Origin: an uncultured Sutterella sp.
GTDB taxonomy: Bacteria; Pseudomonadota; Gammaproteobacteria; Burkholderiales; Burkholderiaceae_F
Assembly: GCA_905198475.1 (NCBI GenBank)
Contig: CAJKCQ010000024.1
Span: 1 to 30,715, forward strand
Length of the DNA stretch: 30,715 bases
Direction of reading: 5' to 3'
Shown here: one piece after another, positions 6,069-14,124 of the stretch
Position numbering within the stretch: the first letter of the stretch is position 1
Layout of the letters: each line of letters opens with the position of its first letter
Program-made: the position numbers and the translations under genes
The notes under the pieces: generated by a model
The model's input: the letters and a program-made list of their open reading frames with translations, nothing else
What the model was told of the DNA's origin: nothing
Database searches by the model: none

Positions 6069-9000
6069 ATGGCGACGAGGCGGCAGTACGGAACGACCTG
6101 GTGGGGCGCGGCGTGGCTCAACGCAATCGAGCGCGTGGACGAGGCAAACCGCCTGCCGCGCGGCAAGACCTATGCGAACACCGGCCGCGTCGAGTCGCTC
6201 GAGCTCACCGCAAAGCCCGAAATCGTCGCGTTGGTCGCGGGCTCGGCCTATTCGCCCTATGAGATCACGATCGGCATGAAGCCCGTCTCGGCGCGCGACG
6301 CCGGGCGCCTCGCGGACGCCGTCGCCGCCGACCCCGACCTGGTGGCGGAGCTCCTCGACGGGTCGCTCCCGAGCGGCATCGCCGACATCTGCGAAGACCT
6401 CGGGATCGAGCTCTTCCCGAAGACGTGGCGCTCGATGCGCATCCACTGCACATGCCCGGACTCGGCGCGGATCTGCAAGCACGTCGCGGCGGTCTTCTAC
6501 ATCATGGCCGACCGCATCGACATGGATCCCTTCTTCATCTTCCGCTTTCGCGGCATCGACCTGAAGCGGGAGCTCAAGGAGCGCGGGATCGACCTCAACG
6601 CCGCCGTCACCGTGAAGCCTCTCGCGCCCGCGGCGCTCCTCGCCCGCGCGGCCGCCGACCTCAAGGTCCCCCAGCCGGACGCCCAACCCGCCGCCGACTC
6701 TGCGCAGACCATCGAAGCCGCGGCGCTCGCGGTCCTGAGAACCCTCCCCTACGCGACGCTCCCCGACCTGTCCGAAGTCCTCACGTCGCTCTACCCGCAG
6801 AAAATCCCGCTCACCTCGAACCCCGACTGCGCCGCGTACGTGAAGAAAATCCTCGCCCGCGCGGCGAAGTTCACGAGCCGCACGGTGCGCGGCGCAGCGG
6901 CCGACCGCGTGAAGCGCGAGGAAGCGGACGAAAATCCGGCTTCCGCCGCTGCGGCCGCGCAGTGGTTCACGACGGCGACGCTCGGCGCCGATGCGCCCGA
7001 GGCGCTGCGCACGGCGGCGGGCGAACTTCTCCTCACGCTCGGCGCGACGAAGGGCGGCGACCCGGTCTTCGCCCTGACGGCGGGCGCGAAGATGCCGAAG
7101 AAGCCCGCGTCGCCCGAACTCGAGACGGTACCGGTGAGTCTCGCCGCCCTCACTCGGCGCGAGGCCGAGGTGCTCCGCCCCGAAATGGAGTGCTGGCGCG
7201 AGGCGGCCTGGGCCGCGGCGGCTCTGATCGAACGCGGTGCCGTCGTGCCGGCGGTGGTCGAGCCGTCCGGCGTGAAGAACCCCTGCCCGCGCATCTGGTG
7301 GCTCCCGGCGCTGCGCGACCCCGCTGTGAAGACGCTCCTCACGGGACTCGCCCGCGGCATCGCTCCGTGGGCGCAGCAGCTGACCGACAAGTCGGCCCTT
7401 GCCCTCACGGAGAGCGACCCCGCCCGCACGGCGCTCCTCGCCGTCTCAACGCTCACCACCGGCCTCATTCGCGCCGCAATTCTCGACTGGTCGTCCCGCC
7501 CCGATCCGGCGGACGTCTTTGAAGCGGGGGCGTGCGCGTACGACGTCTCGCAGTTGGACGGCCGCATCGACCCGCGCGCGGGCGAATCCCTGGCGCGCGC
7601 CCTGAAGCCCTTTGCGTTGGGCGACGCCTACCCCTGGCGGCCGGTCCTCACGGTGCGCACCTCACCCAAGGACGAGGTGCGGCTCAACTTCGGCATTCTC
7701 GGCCGGGACGCGGACGTCGAGAAGGCGGCCGCGGCGGAGCTCGCCGCCCCGGAGGACGAGGATTCGATCCCGATGCCGCCCGCCCCGGCGCTCGGCGTCG
7801 CAGACCCCTCGGCCGTCCCCACGGACCGCCCGGTGCTCCTGAAGCGCCTCCTGAAGGAGAAGCGCTTCGCACCGCACCGCTTCGCCGCGCTCTCGGTCCT
7901 CAAAACGCTCTCCCAGGGCGCGCCGGTGCTCGAAGGCATCCGCACGAGCCGCGGCAAGCCCGCCGTGCTCCCGATGCCGGAATTGAAGGACTTCCTCTTT
8001 GAAACCGCTCCGCACCTCGCGATGCTGGGCGTCACCCTGATGCTCCCGCAGTCGCTGCGCCGCATCCTCAAGCCCCGGCTGCAGGCCAGCGCGGGGAGCG
8101 GCGCGGGCTTTGCCAAGAGTCTCCTCACGAAGAACGCCATTGCGGACTTCGACTGGGAGGCGGCGGTCGGCGGCCGCGCGCTCTCCTGGAACGAACTCCT
8201 CGACCTCGCGAAGCACCCCGGCGAGGTGGTGCGCTTCGGCGACGACTTCGTCTACGTCGATCCCGCCGAGATCGCGCGCATTCAAAGGACCCTGGAGAAC
8301 CCGCCCGCGATGACGCCGCTCGAAAAGATTCGCGCCGTGCTGATGGGCGAGGCGGACGGCACCCCGGTCGCCGTCTCCGACGAACTCAAGGCCGGACTCG
8401 AGCGCATCACCGAGGTGAAGGACGTTGCGCCCCCGGCCGGGCTCAACGCGGTGTTGCGCCCCTATCAGGAGCGCGGGTTCTCGTGGCTCATGAAGAACAT
8501 CTCGCTCGGGCTCGGGGCTCTCATCGCCGACGACATGGGGCTGGGCAAGACGCTCCAGGTGATCGCCGCCGTGCTCGAACTCAAGAACCGGGGCGAACTC
8601 GCCGCGAAGAAGGTCCTCGTGGTGCTCCCCACCACCCTCATCGCCAACTGGACGCGCGAGCTCGCGAAGTTCGCGCCCGCCCTCACCGTGGGCGTGCACC
8701 ACGGCGCGGACCGGCGGCTTCCTACCCCGAAGGAACTCCCCGACGTGACGCTCACGAGCTACGGGACCCTGAAGCGCGACTACGAGGCGCTCTCGGCCCT
8801 TGCTTGGCGGCTTCTCGTGATCGACGAGGCGCAGGCCGTGAAGAACCCCAATACGCTGCAGACCGCGTCGGTGAAGGGGCTCGGCGCTGATCAGGTGATC
8901 GCGATGACGGGCACTCCCGTGGAGAACCGCCTGATGGAGTACTGGTCGATCCTCTCGATCGTGCAGCCGCGGCTCCTCGGCACCCAGAAGAACTTCGCCG

Positions 9001-9884
9001 ACACCTTCGCGCGGCCCATTGAGGCCGACCACGACGAACGCGCGGCCGAAGCGTTCCGCCGGCTCACCGCCCCCTTCATGCTCCGGCGCGTCAAGACCGA
9101 CCGCTCGATCATCTCCGACCTCCCGGAGAAGAACACCATCGACCGCTTCACGCCGATGCGGCTCGAGCAGACGTCGCTCTACGCGCATACGCTCACCGAC
9201 CTCCTCGAGAAGTTGGAGGGCGTCGAGAAGTCGCCCGAGGCGGGCTCGGCGGAGGCGCGCGCCGCCCGCCGCGGGCTCGTGCTCAAGATGATCACGAGCT
9301 TGAAGCAGATCTGCAACTCCCCCTCGCAGTTCGAGAAGGCGGAGACGGCGCTCCCCGACTCCGGCAAGGGCGACGCCTTCCTCGAAATCATCGACCAGTG
9401 CCTCACGGACGGCCGCAAGGTCCTGGTCTTCACGCAGTACCGCGAGATGGGCGAGCGGCTCGCCGCCTGGCTTCTGAACGCCAAGGGCGTGGCGGCGGAG
9501 TTCCTCCACGGCGGCGTGCCGGTGAAGAAGCGCGCCGAGATGGTGGACCGCTTCCAGACCGAGCGCGACGCGCGCGTGCTGATCCTCTCCCTGAAGGCGG
9601 GCGGCACGGGCCTCAACCTGACTGCGGCTTCAGCCGTGATCCACTACGACCTCTGGTGGAACCCGGCCGTCGAAGCGCAGGCGACCGACCGCGCATTCCG
9701 CATCGGGCAGCGCCGCGACGTTCTCGTCTACCGCCTCGTCACCGCCGGGACGTTTGAGGAGAAGATCAACGAAATGCTCGGACAGAAGCGCGCGCTCGCC
9801 GACCTCACGGTGGCCTCGGGCGAATCGTGGATCGGCGACCTCCCGTCGGCGGAGCTGAGAAAGATCTTCGCGCTCGACGCCTGA
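6069..9884 (+). CDS. SWIM zinc-finger SNF2-family helicase
   Basis: Large (1271 residues) Swi2/Snf2-type ATPase, a DNA translocase that remodels protein-DNA complexes. The N-terminus carries a SWIM zinc finger (CTCPDSARICKHV, about residues 126-140) in the usual bacterial context (MATRRQYGTTWWGAAW start; FPKTWRSMRIHC just before the finger). An alanine-rich middle region of about 650 residues has no motif I recognise. The motor follows: Q-motif LRPYQERGFSWL, motif I DDMGLGKT near 820, motif II IDEAQ near 917, motif III MTGTPVEN, and motifs V-VI in GGTGLNLTAASAVIHYD and QATDRAFRIGQ near 1205. AGAAGG and AAGG precede the ATG. It stands alone as a single-gene unit between hairpins. Proteins of this build are widespread in bacteria but functionally poorly known; a role in DNA repair or transcription recycling is inference. 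Confidence 0.92.
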   Translation: MATRRQYGTTWWGAAWLNAIERVDEANRLPRGKTYANTGRVESLELTAKPEIVALVAGSAYSPYEITIGMKPVSARDAGRLADAVAADPDLVAELLDGSLPSGIADICEDLGIELFPKTWRSMRIHCTCPDSARICKHVAAVFYIMADRIDMDPFFIFRFRGIDLKRELKERGIDLNAAVTVKPLAPAALLARAAADLKVPQPDAQPAADSAQTIEAAALAVLRTLPYATLPDLSEVLTSLYPQKIPLTSNPDCAAYVKKILARAAKFTSRTVRGAAADRVKREEADENPASAAAAAQWFTTATLGADAPEALRTAAGELLLTLGATKGGDPVFALTAGAKMPKKPASPELETVPVSLAALTRREAEVLRPEMECWREAAWAAAALIERGAVVPAVVEPSGVKNPCPRIWWLPALRDPAVKTLLTGLARGIAPWAQQLTDKSALALTESDPARTALLAVSTLTTGLIRAAILDWSSRPDPADVFEAGACAYDVSQLDGRIDPRAGESLARALKPFALGDAYPWRPVLTVRTSPKDEVRLNFGILGRDADVEKAAAAELAAPEDEDSIPMPPAPALGVADPSAVPTDRPVLLKRLLKEKRFAPHRFAALSVLKTLSQGAPVLEGIRTSRGKPAVLPMPELKDFLFETAPHLAMLGVTLMLPQSLRRILKPRLQASAGSGAGFAKSLLTKNAIADFDWEAAVGGRALSWNELLDLAKHPGEVVRFGDDFVYVDPAEIARIQRTLENPPAMTPLEKIRAVLMGEADGTPVAVSDELKAGLERITEVKDVAPPAGLNAVLRPYQERGFSWLMKNISLGLGALIADDMGLGKTLQVIAAVLELKNRGELAAKKVLVVLPTTLIANWTRELAKFAPALTVGVHHGADRRLPTPKELPDVTLTSYGTLKRDYEALSALAWRLLVIDEAQAVKNPNTLQTASVKGLGADQVIAMTGTPVENRLMEYWSILSIVQPRLLGTQKNFADTFARPIEADHDERAAEAFRRLTAPFMLRRVKTDRSIISDLPEKNTIDRFTPMRLEQTSLYAHTLTDLLEKLEGVEKSPEAGSAEARAARRGLVLKMITSLKQICNSPSQFEKAETALPDSGKGDAFLEIIDQCLTDGRKVLVFTQYREMGERLAAWLLNAKGVAAEFLHGGVPVKKRAEMVDRFQTERDARVLILSLKAGGTGLNLTAASAVIHYDLWWNPAVEAQATDRAFRIGQRRDVLVYRLVTAGTFEEKINEMLGQKRALADLTVASGESWIGDLPSAELRKIFALDA

Positions 9885-9909
9885 GGGCCCTTCTTCACCC
9901 TCCACCAGC

Positions 9910-9953
9910 AAAAAACCTCTGCAGCTTCGGGAACCGCAGAGGTTTTCCTTTTT
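9910..9953. terminator. Bidirectional terminator between the SNF2 and barstar genes
   Basis: An 11-bp perfect stem, AAAACCTCTGC (9912-9922) with GCAGAGGTTTT (9936-9946). It is followed by a T-rich run on the plus strand and by six T on the minus strand, so it serves both convergent genes. Confidence 0.85.
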
Positions 9954-9991
9954 CTCCGTCGTCCGGGACGGCGCGTCCCGGACGGGAGCGG

Positions 9992-10321
9992 TCAGTCATC
10001 TTCGTCTGGATCGTCGTGCGAGGGCAGCACCTCGGAGACGAGGCGGATCTGCAGCCGGTCGGCGCCGGCCTGCGCAACGGCGTCCGAGAAGACCCCTTCA
10101 AACGCGCGGCGGTCGGCGAGCGAAAGGGCGGCGTCTTCCCAACCGACGAGGTCGATGGTTTCCGGCCCCTCGAGGTCGGTCAGGGCGTCGCAGAGCGCGT
10201 CGAGGTTGCGCCCGAACCAGTCGGGGAGCTTCAGCGCTGCAGCAAAGGCCTCGAAGAGCTGAGGCTTCGTGAGTCCCGTGCATTCGACTTCAACGGGAGG
10301 CGTGCTGAGGAGTCGCGTCAT
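9992..10321 (-). CDS. Barstar-like ribonuclease inhibitor
   Basis: The 109-residue acidic protein matches the barstar family: KPQLFEAFAAALKLPDWFGRNLDALCDALTDLE contains the conserved FGRNLDAL(x)D helix that plugs the RNase active site (this line describes residues about 19-51), followed by a hydrophobic strand and an acidic tail. It is expected to bind and neutralise a guanyl ribonuclease in the cytoplasm. AGAAGGAA before the ATG is a good ribosome binding site. It lies 51 bases downstream of the ribonuclease gene on the same strand, so the two form a nuclease-immunity pair in the order nuclease then inhibitor. Confidence 0.88.
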   Translation of the reverse strand: MTRLLSTPPVEVECTGLTKPQLFEAFAAALKLPDWFGRNLDALCDALTDLEGPETIDLVGWEDAALSLADRRAFEGVFSDAVAQAGADRLQIRLVSEVLPSHDDPDEDD

Positions 10322-10372
10322 GATGGATTTCCTTCTTCTAAATGCTTGCGTGTCCGCTTCTTCCCGGCCGGG

Positions 10373-10837
10373 CTATTCCTTGATCCGCCGGAAGGTTTTG
10401 TAGTGATCGGCCGTGTACCAGTATTCGCCCGAGGTGCCGGGGTCGCCCGTCTCGCCCTTGCCCGCAACGATGCGCTTCGGGCCGCGGTTTCTCAGGCCCG
10501 GCGTGGGCACCGTGTATTCGGTGTAGTAGCCGCGCTTCTGTTTGGGGAGCTGCCGCTCGTAGTTTCCAAAGACCGAGCCGTCCTTGGCGTACGGGAAGGG
10601 ACCGCCTTGGTGAATGAGGGCGAGGGTTTCACGCGCTTCGGGCGGGAGATCCCGGACGGCGACGACGTCGCCCCCGAGAAAACCGGGAAGCTGAAGGGCC
10701 GCGGCCGGAGAGGCCCCGAGGAGCCCCGCGGAGGCGAGTGCGAGAAGACCCGCGGCGGCAGCGGCGACGACGCGGTTGGTGAGGCGTCCCGTGAGGGAGC
10801 ACAGGCCGCCGGCGAGGCGGTTGAGGAGTGTGGTCAT
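10373..10837 (-). CDS. Secreted guanyl-specific ribonuclease (RNase Sa/barnase family)
   Basis: Starting at ATG 10837 the product has 154 residues. A signal peptide ends near ASPAAA (about residue 47) and a mature domain of about 100 residues follows. The mature part is strikingly like Streptomyces RNase Sa: DLPPEARETLALI, GPFPYAKDGSVFGN, YYTEYTVPTPG and RGPKRIVAG. The catalytic set is present: Glu107, Arg118, Arg122 and His145 in ADHY, with Glu-to-Arg spacing identical to RNase Sa (54/65/69). A seven-residue insertion precedes the His. The two Cys forming the RNase Sa disulfide are missing. A longer in-frame start at 10960 exists but would bury the signal peptide. Upstream of the barstar-like gene. 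A role in competition or nutrient scavenging is inference. Confidence 0.85.
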   Translation of the reverse strand: MTTLLNRLAGGLCSLTGRLTNRVVAAAAAGLLALASAGLLGASPAAALQLPGFLGGDVVAVRDLPPEARETLALIHQGGPFPYAKDGSVFGNYERQLPKQKRGYYTEYTVPTPGLRNRGPKRIVAGKGETGDPGTSGEYWYTADHYKTFRRIKE

Positions 10838-11040
10838 CGATTTGATGGATGGAATGCGTTTCAGACCCGGCCCGTTCGGCCGGAGGAAGGAAGAGATCCT
10901 ACGCGGACTCCATGACGTTTCGATGGCGTGAGCGGTGATTGAGTGCGGTGGAAGTGCCACAAAATATGTCGGAGGCGCTCGAGATGCGCCCAGAGACGGT
11001 TCCGGCAGGCCGCCGCGATCTCGTGCCGTCGGAGAACCAC

Positions 11041-11081
11041 AAAGAAAACGCTCCCGAGGGAGAAGACCCGCAGGAGCGTTT
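11041..11081 (-). terminator. Intrinsic terminator of the 50-residue gene
   Basis: On the minus strand AAACGCTCC (11081-11073) pairs with GGAGCGTTT (11054-11046), followed by TTTTCTTT. It lies about 35 bases after the stop codon of the small gene. Confidence 0.75.
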
Positions 11082-11115
11082 CGCGGCTATGGGCTGCCCT
11101 TCGCCGCGCACCGCG

Positions 11116-11268
11116 CTACTTTAGCCAACGGCCAAAGAGCGCGAACAGATGCTCGAAAAGGTCGAACAAGCCATTCAGGACTGCGACAATGCGCAGCATG
11201 GCTCCCAATATTTCGGCGAATTTTGCTAGAATTCGCTTCGAGCGAGACGAAGACTTGTGAGGTGACAT
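11116..11268 (-). CDS. Small amphipathic protein of 50 residues, function unknown
   Basis: ATG 11268 to TAG 11116 encodes MSPHKSSSRSKRILAKFAEI, then LGAMLRIVAVLNGLFDLFEH, then LFALFGRWLK. The first dozen residues are basic and Ser-rich; the rest is a continuous hydrophobic/amphipathic helix with no Cys. AAGGAG precedes the ATG by 8 bases, and a clean intrinsic terminator follows the stop. These two signals, rather than homology, make this a real gene. Cationic head plus hydrophobic helix is the build of membrane-active small proteins: type I toxins, leaderless bacteriocins or small membrane regulators. I do not recognise a family. A hairpin lies directly upstream of the ribosome binding site. 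The neighbouring RNase/barstar pair and AT-rich island suggest an accessory spot. Confidence 0.65.
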   Translation of the reverse strand: MSPHKSSSRSKRILAKFAEILGAMLRIVAVLNGLFDLFEHLFALFGRWLK

Positions 11269-11290
11269 CGTCGGACTCCTTAGTATGCCT

Positions 11291-11321
11291 AGGCCCGGTT
11301 GCAGCTAACAGCCGGGCCTTT
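11291..11321. terminator. GC-rich hairpin upstream of the 50-residue gene
   Basis: AGGCCCGG (11291-11298) pairs with CCGGGCCT (11312-11319). On the plus strand only TTT follows. On the minus strand the hairpin ends about 13 bases before the AAGGAG of the 50-residue gene, where it could act as a leader structure controlling that gene. Confidence 0.45.
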
Positions 11322-11652
11322 GGCGTTCATGCCGGTCGATTGGGGCGACCGTCCCCTGCACCACAACGGTGCTCATTCCGTAGTTCCTCAAAATTCGTAC
11401 GCATTTGAAGGAACGGTTGGAATAAGGGGACGTGCAGCACGAGTGTTGCACGTCATGTACTTGGGAATCGACTCCCTAACAGCCATCTTATCTAATAATT
11501 ATATTAAAGGCGATCGCTTTTTGCTAGGGGTTGCACATTTTGTTGCATTTCTTAGTGTCATTTATTTGTCGGTTCCACGTTTAGTTGGTGTCTTAGCGAC
11601 TGATTGGTTCCAAAATCCATTGATCCGTCGTCTCAAAAGCTTTCCGCTTCAT
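11322..11652. other. AT-rich island without a convincing gene
   Basis: This stretch is far more AT-rich than its surroundings, especially 11470-11650. It holds an inverted repeat, GACGTGCA (11429-11436) with TGCACGTC (11447-11454). An open frame from ATG 11455 on the plus strand stays open to 11811, reading through the asd terminator into the antisense of asd. Its first 60 or so residues (for example FLLGVAHFVAFLSVIYLSVPRL, given here in part) look like a membrane segment, loosely like the C-terminus of OpgC-type acyltransferases. It lacks a ribosome binding site. A decayed foreign gene fragment is possible. Confidence 0.35.
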
Positions 11653-11698
11653 AAAAAACGAAGCTCCGGCAGGGCCCATGAGTACCCGTCGGAGCTTC
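11653..11698 (-). terminator. Terminator of the hom-lysC-asd operon
   Basis: On the minus strand GAAGCTCCG (11698-11690) pairs with CGGAGCTTC (11668-11660), extended by an inner GGG/CCC pair, and is followed by G and six T. It lies 25 bases after the asd stop. Confidence 0.85.
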
Positions 11699-11722
11699 CT
11701 TCTCCAGCCTTCAGCGCGCTTT

Positions 11723-12742
11723 TCACGCGATACCGAAGACGATCTCAGCGATCTGAACCGCGTTCGTCGCGGCGCCCTTGCGGACCTGGTCGCCGCAGCA
11801 GAAGAGCGTGAGCGAGCGGTTGTAGGACTCCTTCGGCGCGGAGAGGTCGCGGCGGATGCGGCCGACGTAGACGAGATCCTGGTCGCTCGTGTCGAGCGGC
11901 ATCGGGTACTTCTTCTCGGCCGGATCGTCGTAGAGCTTCACGCCGGGAGCGTCCTTGAGAAGCTCGCGGGCCTCTTCGGGCGAGATCTCCTTCTCGAACT
12001 CCATCGTGAGGGCTTCGGAGTGCGAGCGGATGATCGGCACGCGCACGCAGGTGCAGGAGACGAGGAAGTCGGGCTCATGGAGCATCTTGCGCCCTTCGTT
12101 CTGCATCTTCATCTCCTCGGAGGTGTAGCCGAGGTCGTTGAAGCCGCCGATCTGCGGGATGAGGTTGTAGGCGATCGGGTACGGGAAGACGCCGAGCGGC
12201 GGCTGCTCGCCCTCGGGCGCGTGGATTTCGGCGAGCAGATCGTCGATGCCCTGGCGGCCGGCGCCCGAAACCGCCTGGTAGGTCGAGGCGATCATGCGGC
12301 GCAGACGGGCCTTGCGGTGCAGGGCCGCCACCGCCGTGAGGGCGATGATGGTCGCGCAGTTCGGATTGGCGATCAAGCCCTTGTGCCACTTGACGTCCTC
12401 GGGGTTCACCTCGGGGATGACGAGGGGCACTTCCGGATCGAGGCGGAAGGCGCTCGAGTTGTCCACGACGACGATGCCCATCTTGGCCGCGTCGGGGAGG
12501 AACTTCTTCGCGACGTCGTTGTCCGCGGCGCCGAGGAGGAGATCGAGCCCCTTGAAGGCCTCGAGGGAGGCTTCCTGAACCTTGAGCTTCTCGCCCTTGA
12601 ATTCGATCTCGGTGCCGGCGCTGCGGGCCGAGCCGAAGAGGCGGAGCTCCGAGAGGGGGAAGTTGCGCTCCGCAAGCACGATGCGCATCTGTTCGCCGAC
12701 GGCGCCCGTGGCGCCCAATATGCCGACCTTCAACTGCTTCAT
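11723..12742 (-). CDS. asd: Aspartate-semialdehyde dehydrogenase
   Basis: Reduces aspartyl phosphate to aspartate semialdehyde, the branch point to lysine/diaminopimelate, threonine and methionine. The 339-residue protein has the NADP-binding GILGATGAVGEQM at the N-terminus, SSAFR, the catalytic Cys129 in ANPNCATI, the active-site motif YQAVSGAGRQG, and His241 in IIRSHSEA. This is the compact, non-enterobacterial type of Asd. It is the last gene of hom-lysC-asd, 40 bases after lysC, and is followed by a strong terminator. Confidence 0.96.
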   Translation of the reverse strand: MKQLKVGILGATGAVGEQMRIVLAERNFPLSELRLFGSARSAGTEIEFKGEKLKVQEASLEAFKGLDLLLGAADNDVAKKFLPDAAKMGIVVVDNSSAFRLDPEVPLVIPEVNPEDVKWHKGLIANPNCATIIALTAVAALHRKARLRRMIASTYQAVSGAGRQGIDDLLAEIHAPEGEQPPLGVFPYPIAYNLIPQIGGFNDLGYTSEEMKMQNEGRKMLHEPDFLVSCTCVRVPIIRSHSEALTMEFEKEISPEEARELLKDAPGVKLYDDPAEKKYPMPLDTSDQDLVYVGRIRRDLSAPKESYNRSLTLFCCGDQVRKGAATNAVQIAEIVFGIA

Positions 12743-12782
12743 AATGATTTGCCTCTTTCGAACGGGAAGATGGATTGGAAGG

Positions 12783-14093
12783 TCAGCGGGCGAAGCTCTG
12801 GTAGAGCGCGCACACGGCCTTGTCGAAGTCCTGGTTGGCGACGCCGACGATGATGTCGATTTCGCTCGAGCCCTGGGAGATCATACGGATGTTCACGCCG
12901 GCGTTGCCGAGCGCGGTGAAGAGCTTGCCCGACGAGCCCGGGCGCGCGTTCATGTTGCGCCCGACGATCGCGATCAGGGCCATCGGCTCGGTGACGCGGA
13001 TTGAGTCCGGCTTGATCTTCTCCTTGATGTCGGCGAGGATCTCGTAGAGGTTGTGCTCGACGTCCTTCTTCGAGAGGACGATGTTGAAGCTGTCGATGCC
13101 CGAGGGCAGATGCTCGATCGAGACGCCGTACTTCTCGAGCACGTCGAGCGCGCCCGAGACGATGCCGACCATGTTCGACATGTTGCGCTTGCAGATTTCG
13201 ATCGAGAGGAAGCTCTTCTTGCCGGCGATGCCGGTGACGAGCGGACCGTTCTCCTCGTCCTCGATCTTGTCGAGCACGAGCGTGCCCGGATCCTGCGGAC
13301 GGTTCGTGTTGAGGACGTGGATCGGAATGTTGTACTGGCGGATCGGGAAGATCGCGTCCTCATGGAGGACCGAGGCGCCCATGTAGGAGAGCTCGCGCAG
13401 CTCCGCGTACGTGATGCGCTCGATGTTGCGCGGGTCCTTCACGATGCGCGGATCGGCCATCAGGAAGCCCGAAACGTCCGTCCAGTTCTCGTAGAGGTCC
13501 GCGTGCAGGCAGCGCGCGAGGATCGAGCCGGAGATGTCCGAGCCGCCGCGGGTCATCACCTTGACCGCGCCGTCGGGGGTGCGGCCGTAGAAGCCCGGCA
13601 TCACGAAGCGGTCGTTCGACTGCAGGACCTTCTTGAGGTTTTCGGTAGTCTTGTCGAAGTTGAACGTGCCGTCGAACTCCATCGCCACGACGTCGGCGGC
13701 GTCCACGAAGGGGAAGCCGAGGAAGTCGGCCATGAGGCGCGAGGTGAAGTATTCGCCGCGCGAGACGAGCTCGTCGACGGAGAGCTCGGGAACGCGCTCG
13801 CAGAAGAGGTCGAGCTCCTCTTCGATCGCGGTGTTGAGACCGAGCTCGTTCTTGATCTCAAGGAAGCGTCCGCGGATGATCTCGAAGATCGGACGATAGT
13901 CCACGTGATAGTCCACGTGCGCGCGGCAGAGGTAGAGCAGGTCCGTGATCTTGTTGTCCTTCGGATTCTTGCGGCCGGCGGCCGAAATCACCACGAAGCG
14001 GCGGGAGGGATCGGCCTCTATGATGGCCTTCACCTTGCGGAACTGTTCGGCGCTCGCGCAGCTGCTGCCGCCGAATTTCGTAATCTTGAGCAT
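12783..14093 (-). CDS. lysC: Aspartate kinase
   Basis: Catalyses the first step of the aspartate pathway, ATP-dependent formation of aspartyl-4-phosphate. The 436-residue protein begins MLKITKFGGSS (kinase phosphate-binding KFGGSS). ELVSRGEYFTSRLMADFLG binds aspartate, and VMTRGGSDISGS and YENWTDVSGFLMADPRIV complete the catalytic domain. Two C-terminal ACT-like segments follow (SIEICKRNM..GIVSGALDVLEKYGVSIEHLPSG; GRNMNARPGSSGKLFTALGNAGVNIRMISQG), which usually bind the feedback inhibitor. The ATG at 14093 is preceded by AAGAGA; an open frame continues upstream to 14171 but overlaps hom. Second gene of hom-lysC-asd, 31 bases from hom. The effector cannot be read from the sequence. Confidence 0.94.
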   Translation of the reverse strand: MLKITKFGGSSCASAEQFRKVKAIIEADPSRRFVVISAAGRKNPKDNKITDLLYLCRAHVDYHVDYRPIFEIIRGRFLEIKNELGLNTAIEEELDLFCERVPELSVDELVSRGEYFTSRLMADFLGFPFVDAADVVAMEFDGTFNFDKTTENLKKVLQSNDRFVMPGFYGRTPDGAVKVMTRGGSDISGSILARCLHADLYENWTDVSGFLMADPRIVKDPRNIERITYAELRELSYMGASVLHEDAIFPIRQYNIPIHVLNTNRPQDPGTLVLDKIEDEENGPLVTGIAGKKSFLSIEICKRNMSNMVGIVSGALDVLEKYGVSIEHLPSGIDSFNIVLSKKDVEHNLYEILADIKEKIKPDSIRVTEPMALIAIVGRNMNARPGSSGKLFTALGNAGVNIRMISQGSSEIDIIVGVANQDFDKAVCALYQSFAR

Positions 14094-14124
14094 GGGAATC
14101 TCTTGTGAATTTAAGGGGTGGAAT

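Noticed and set aside
7662..9509. 615-codon open frame antisense to the SNF2 gene
   Set aside because: Shadow of the helicase coding sequence in a GC-rich genome, with low-complexity translation.
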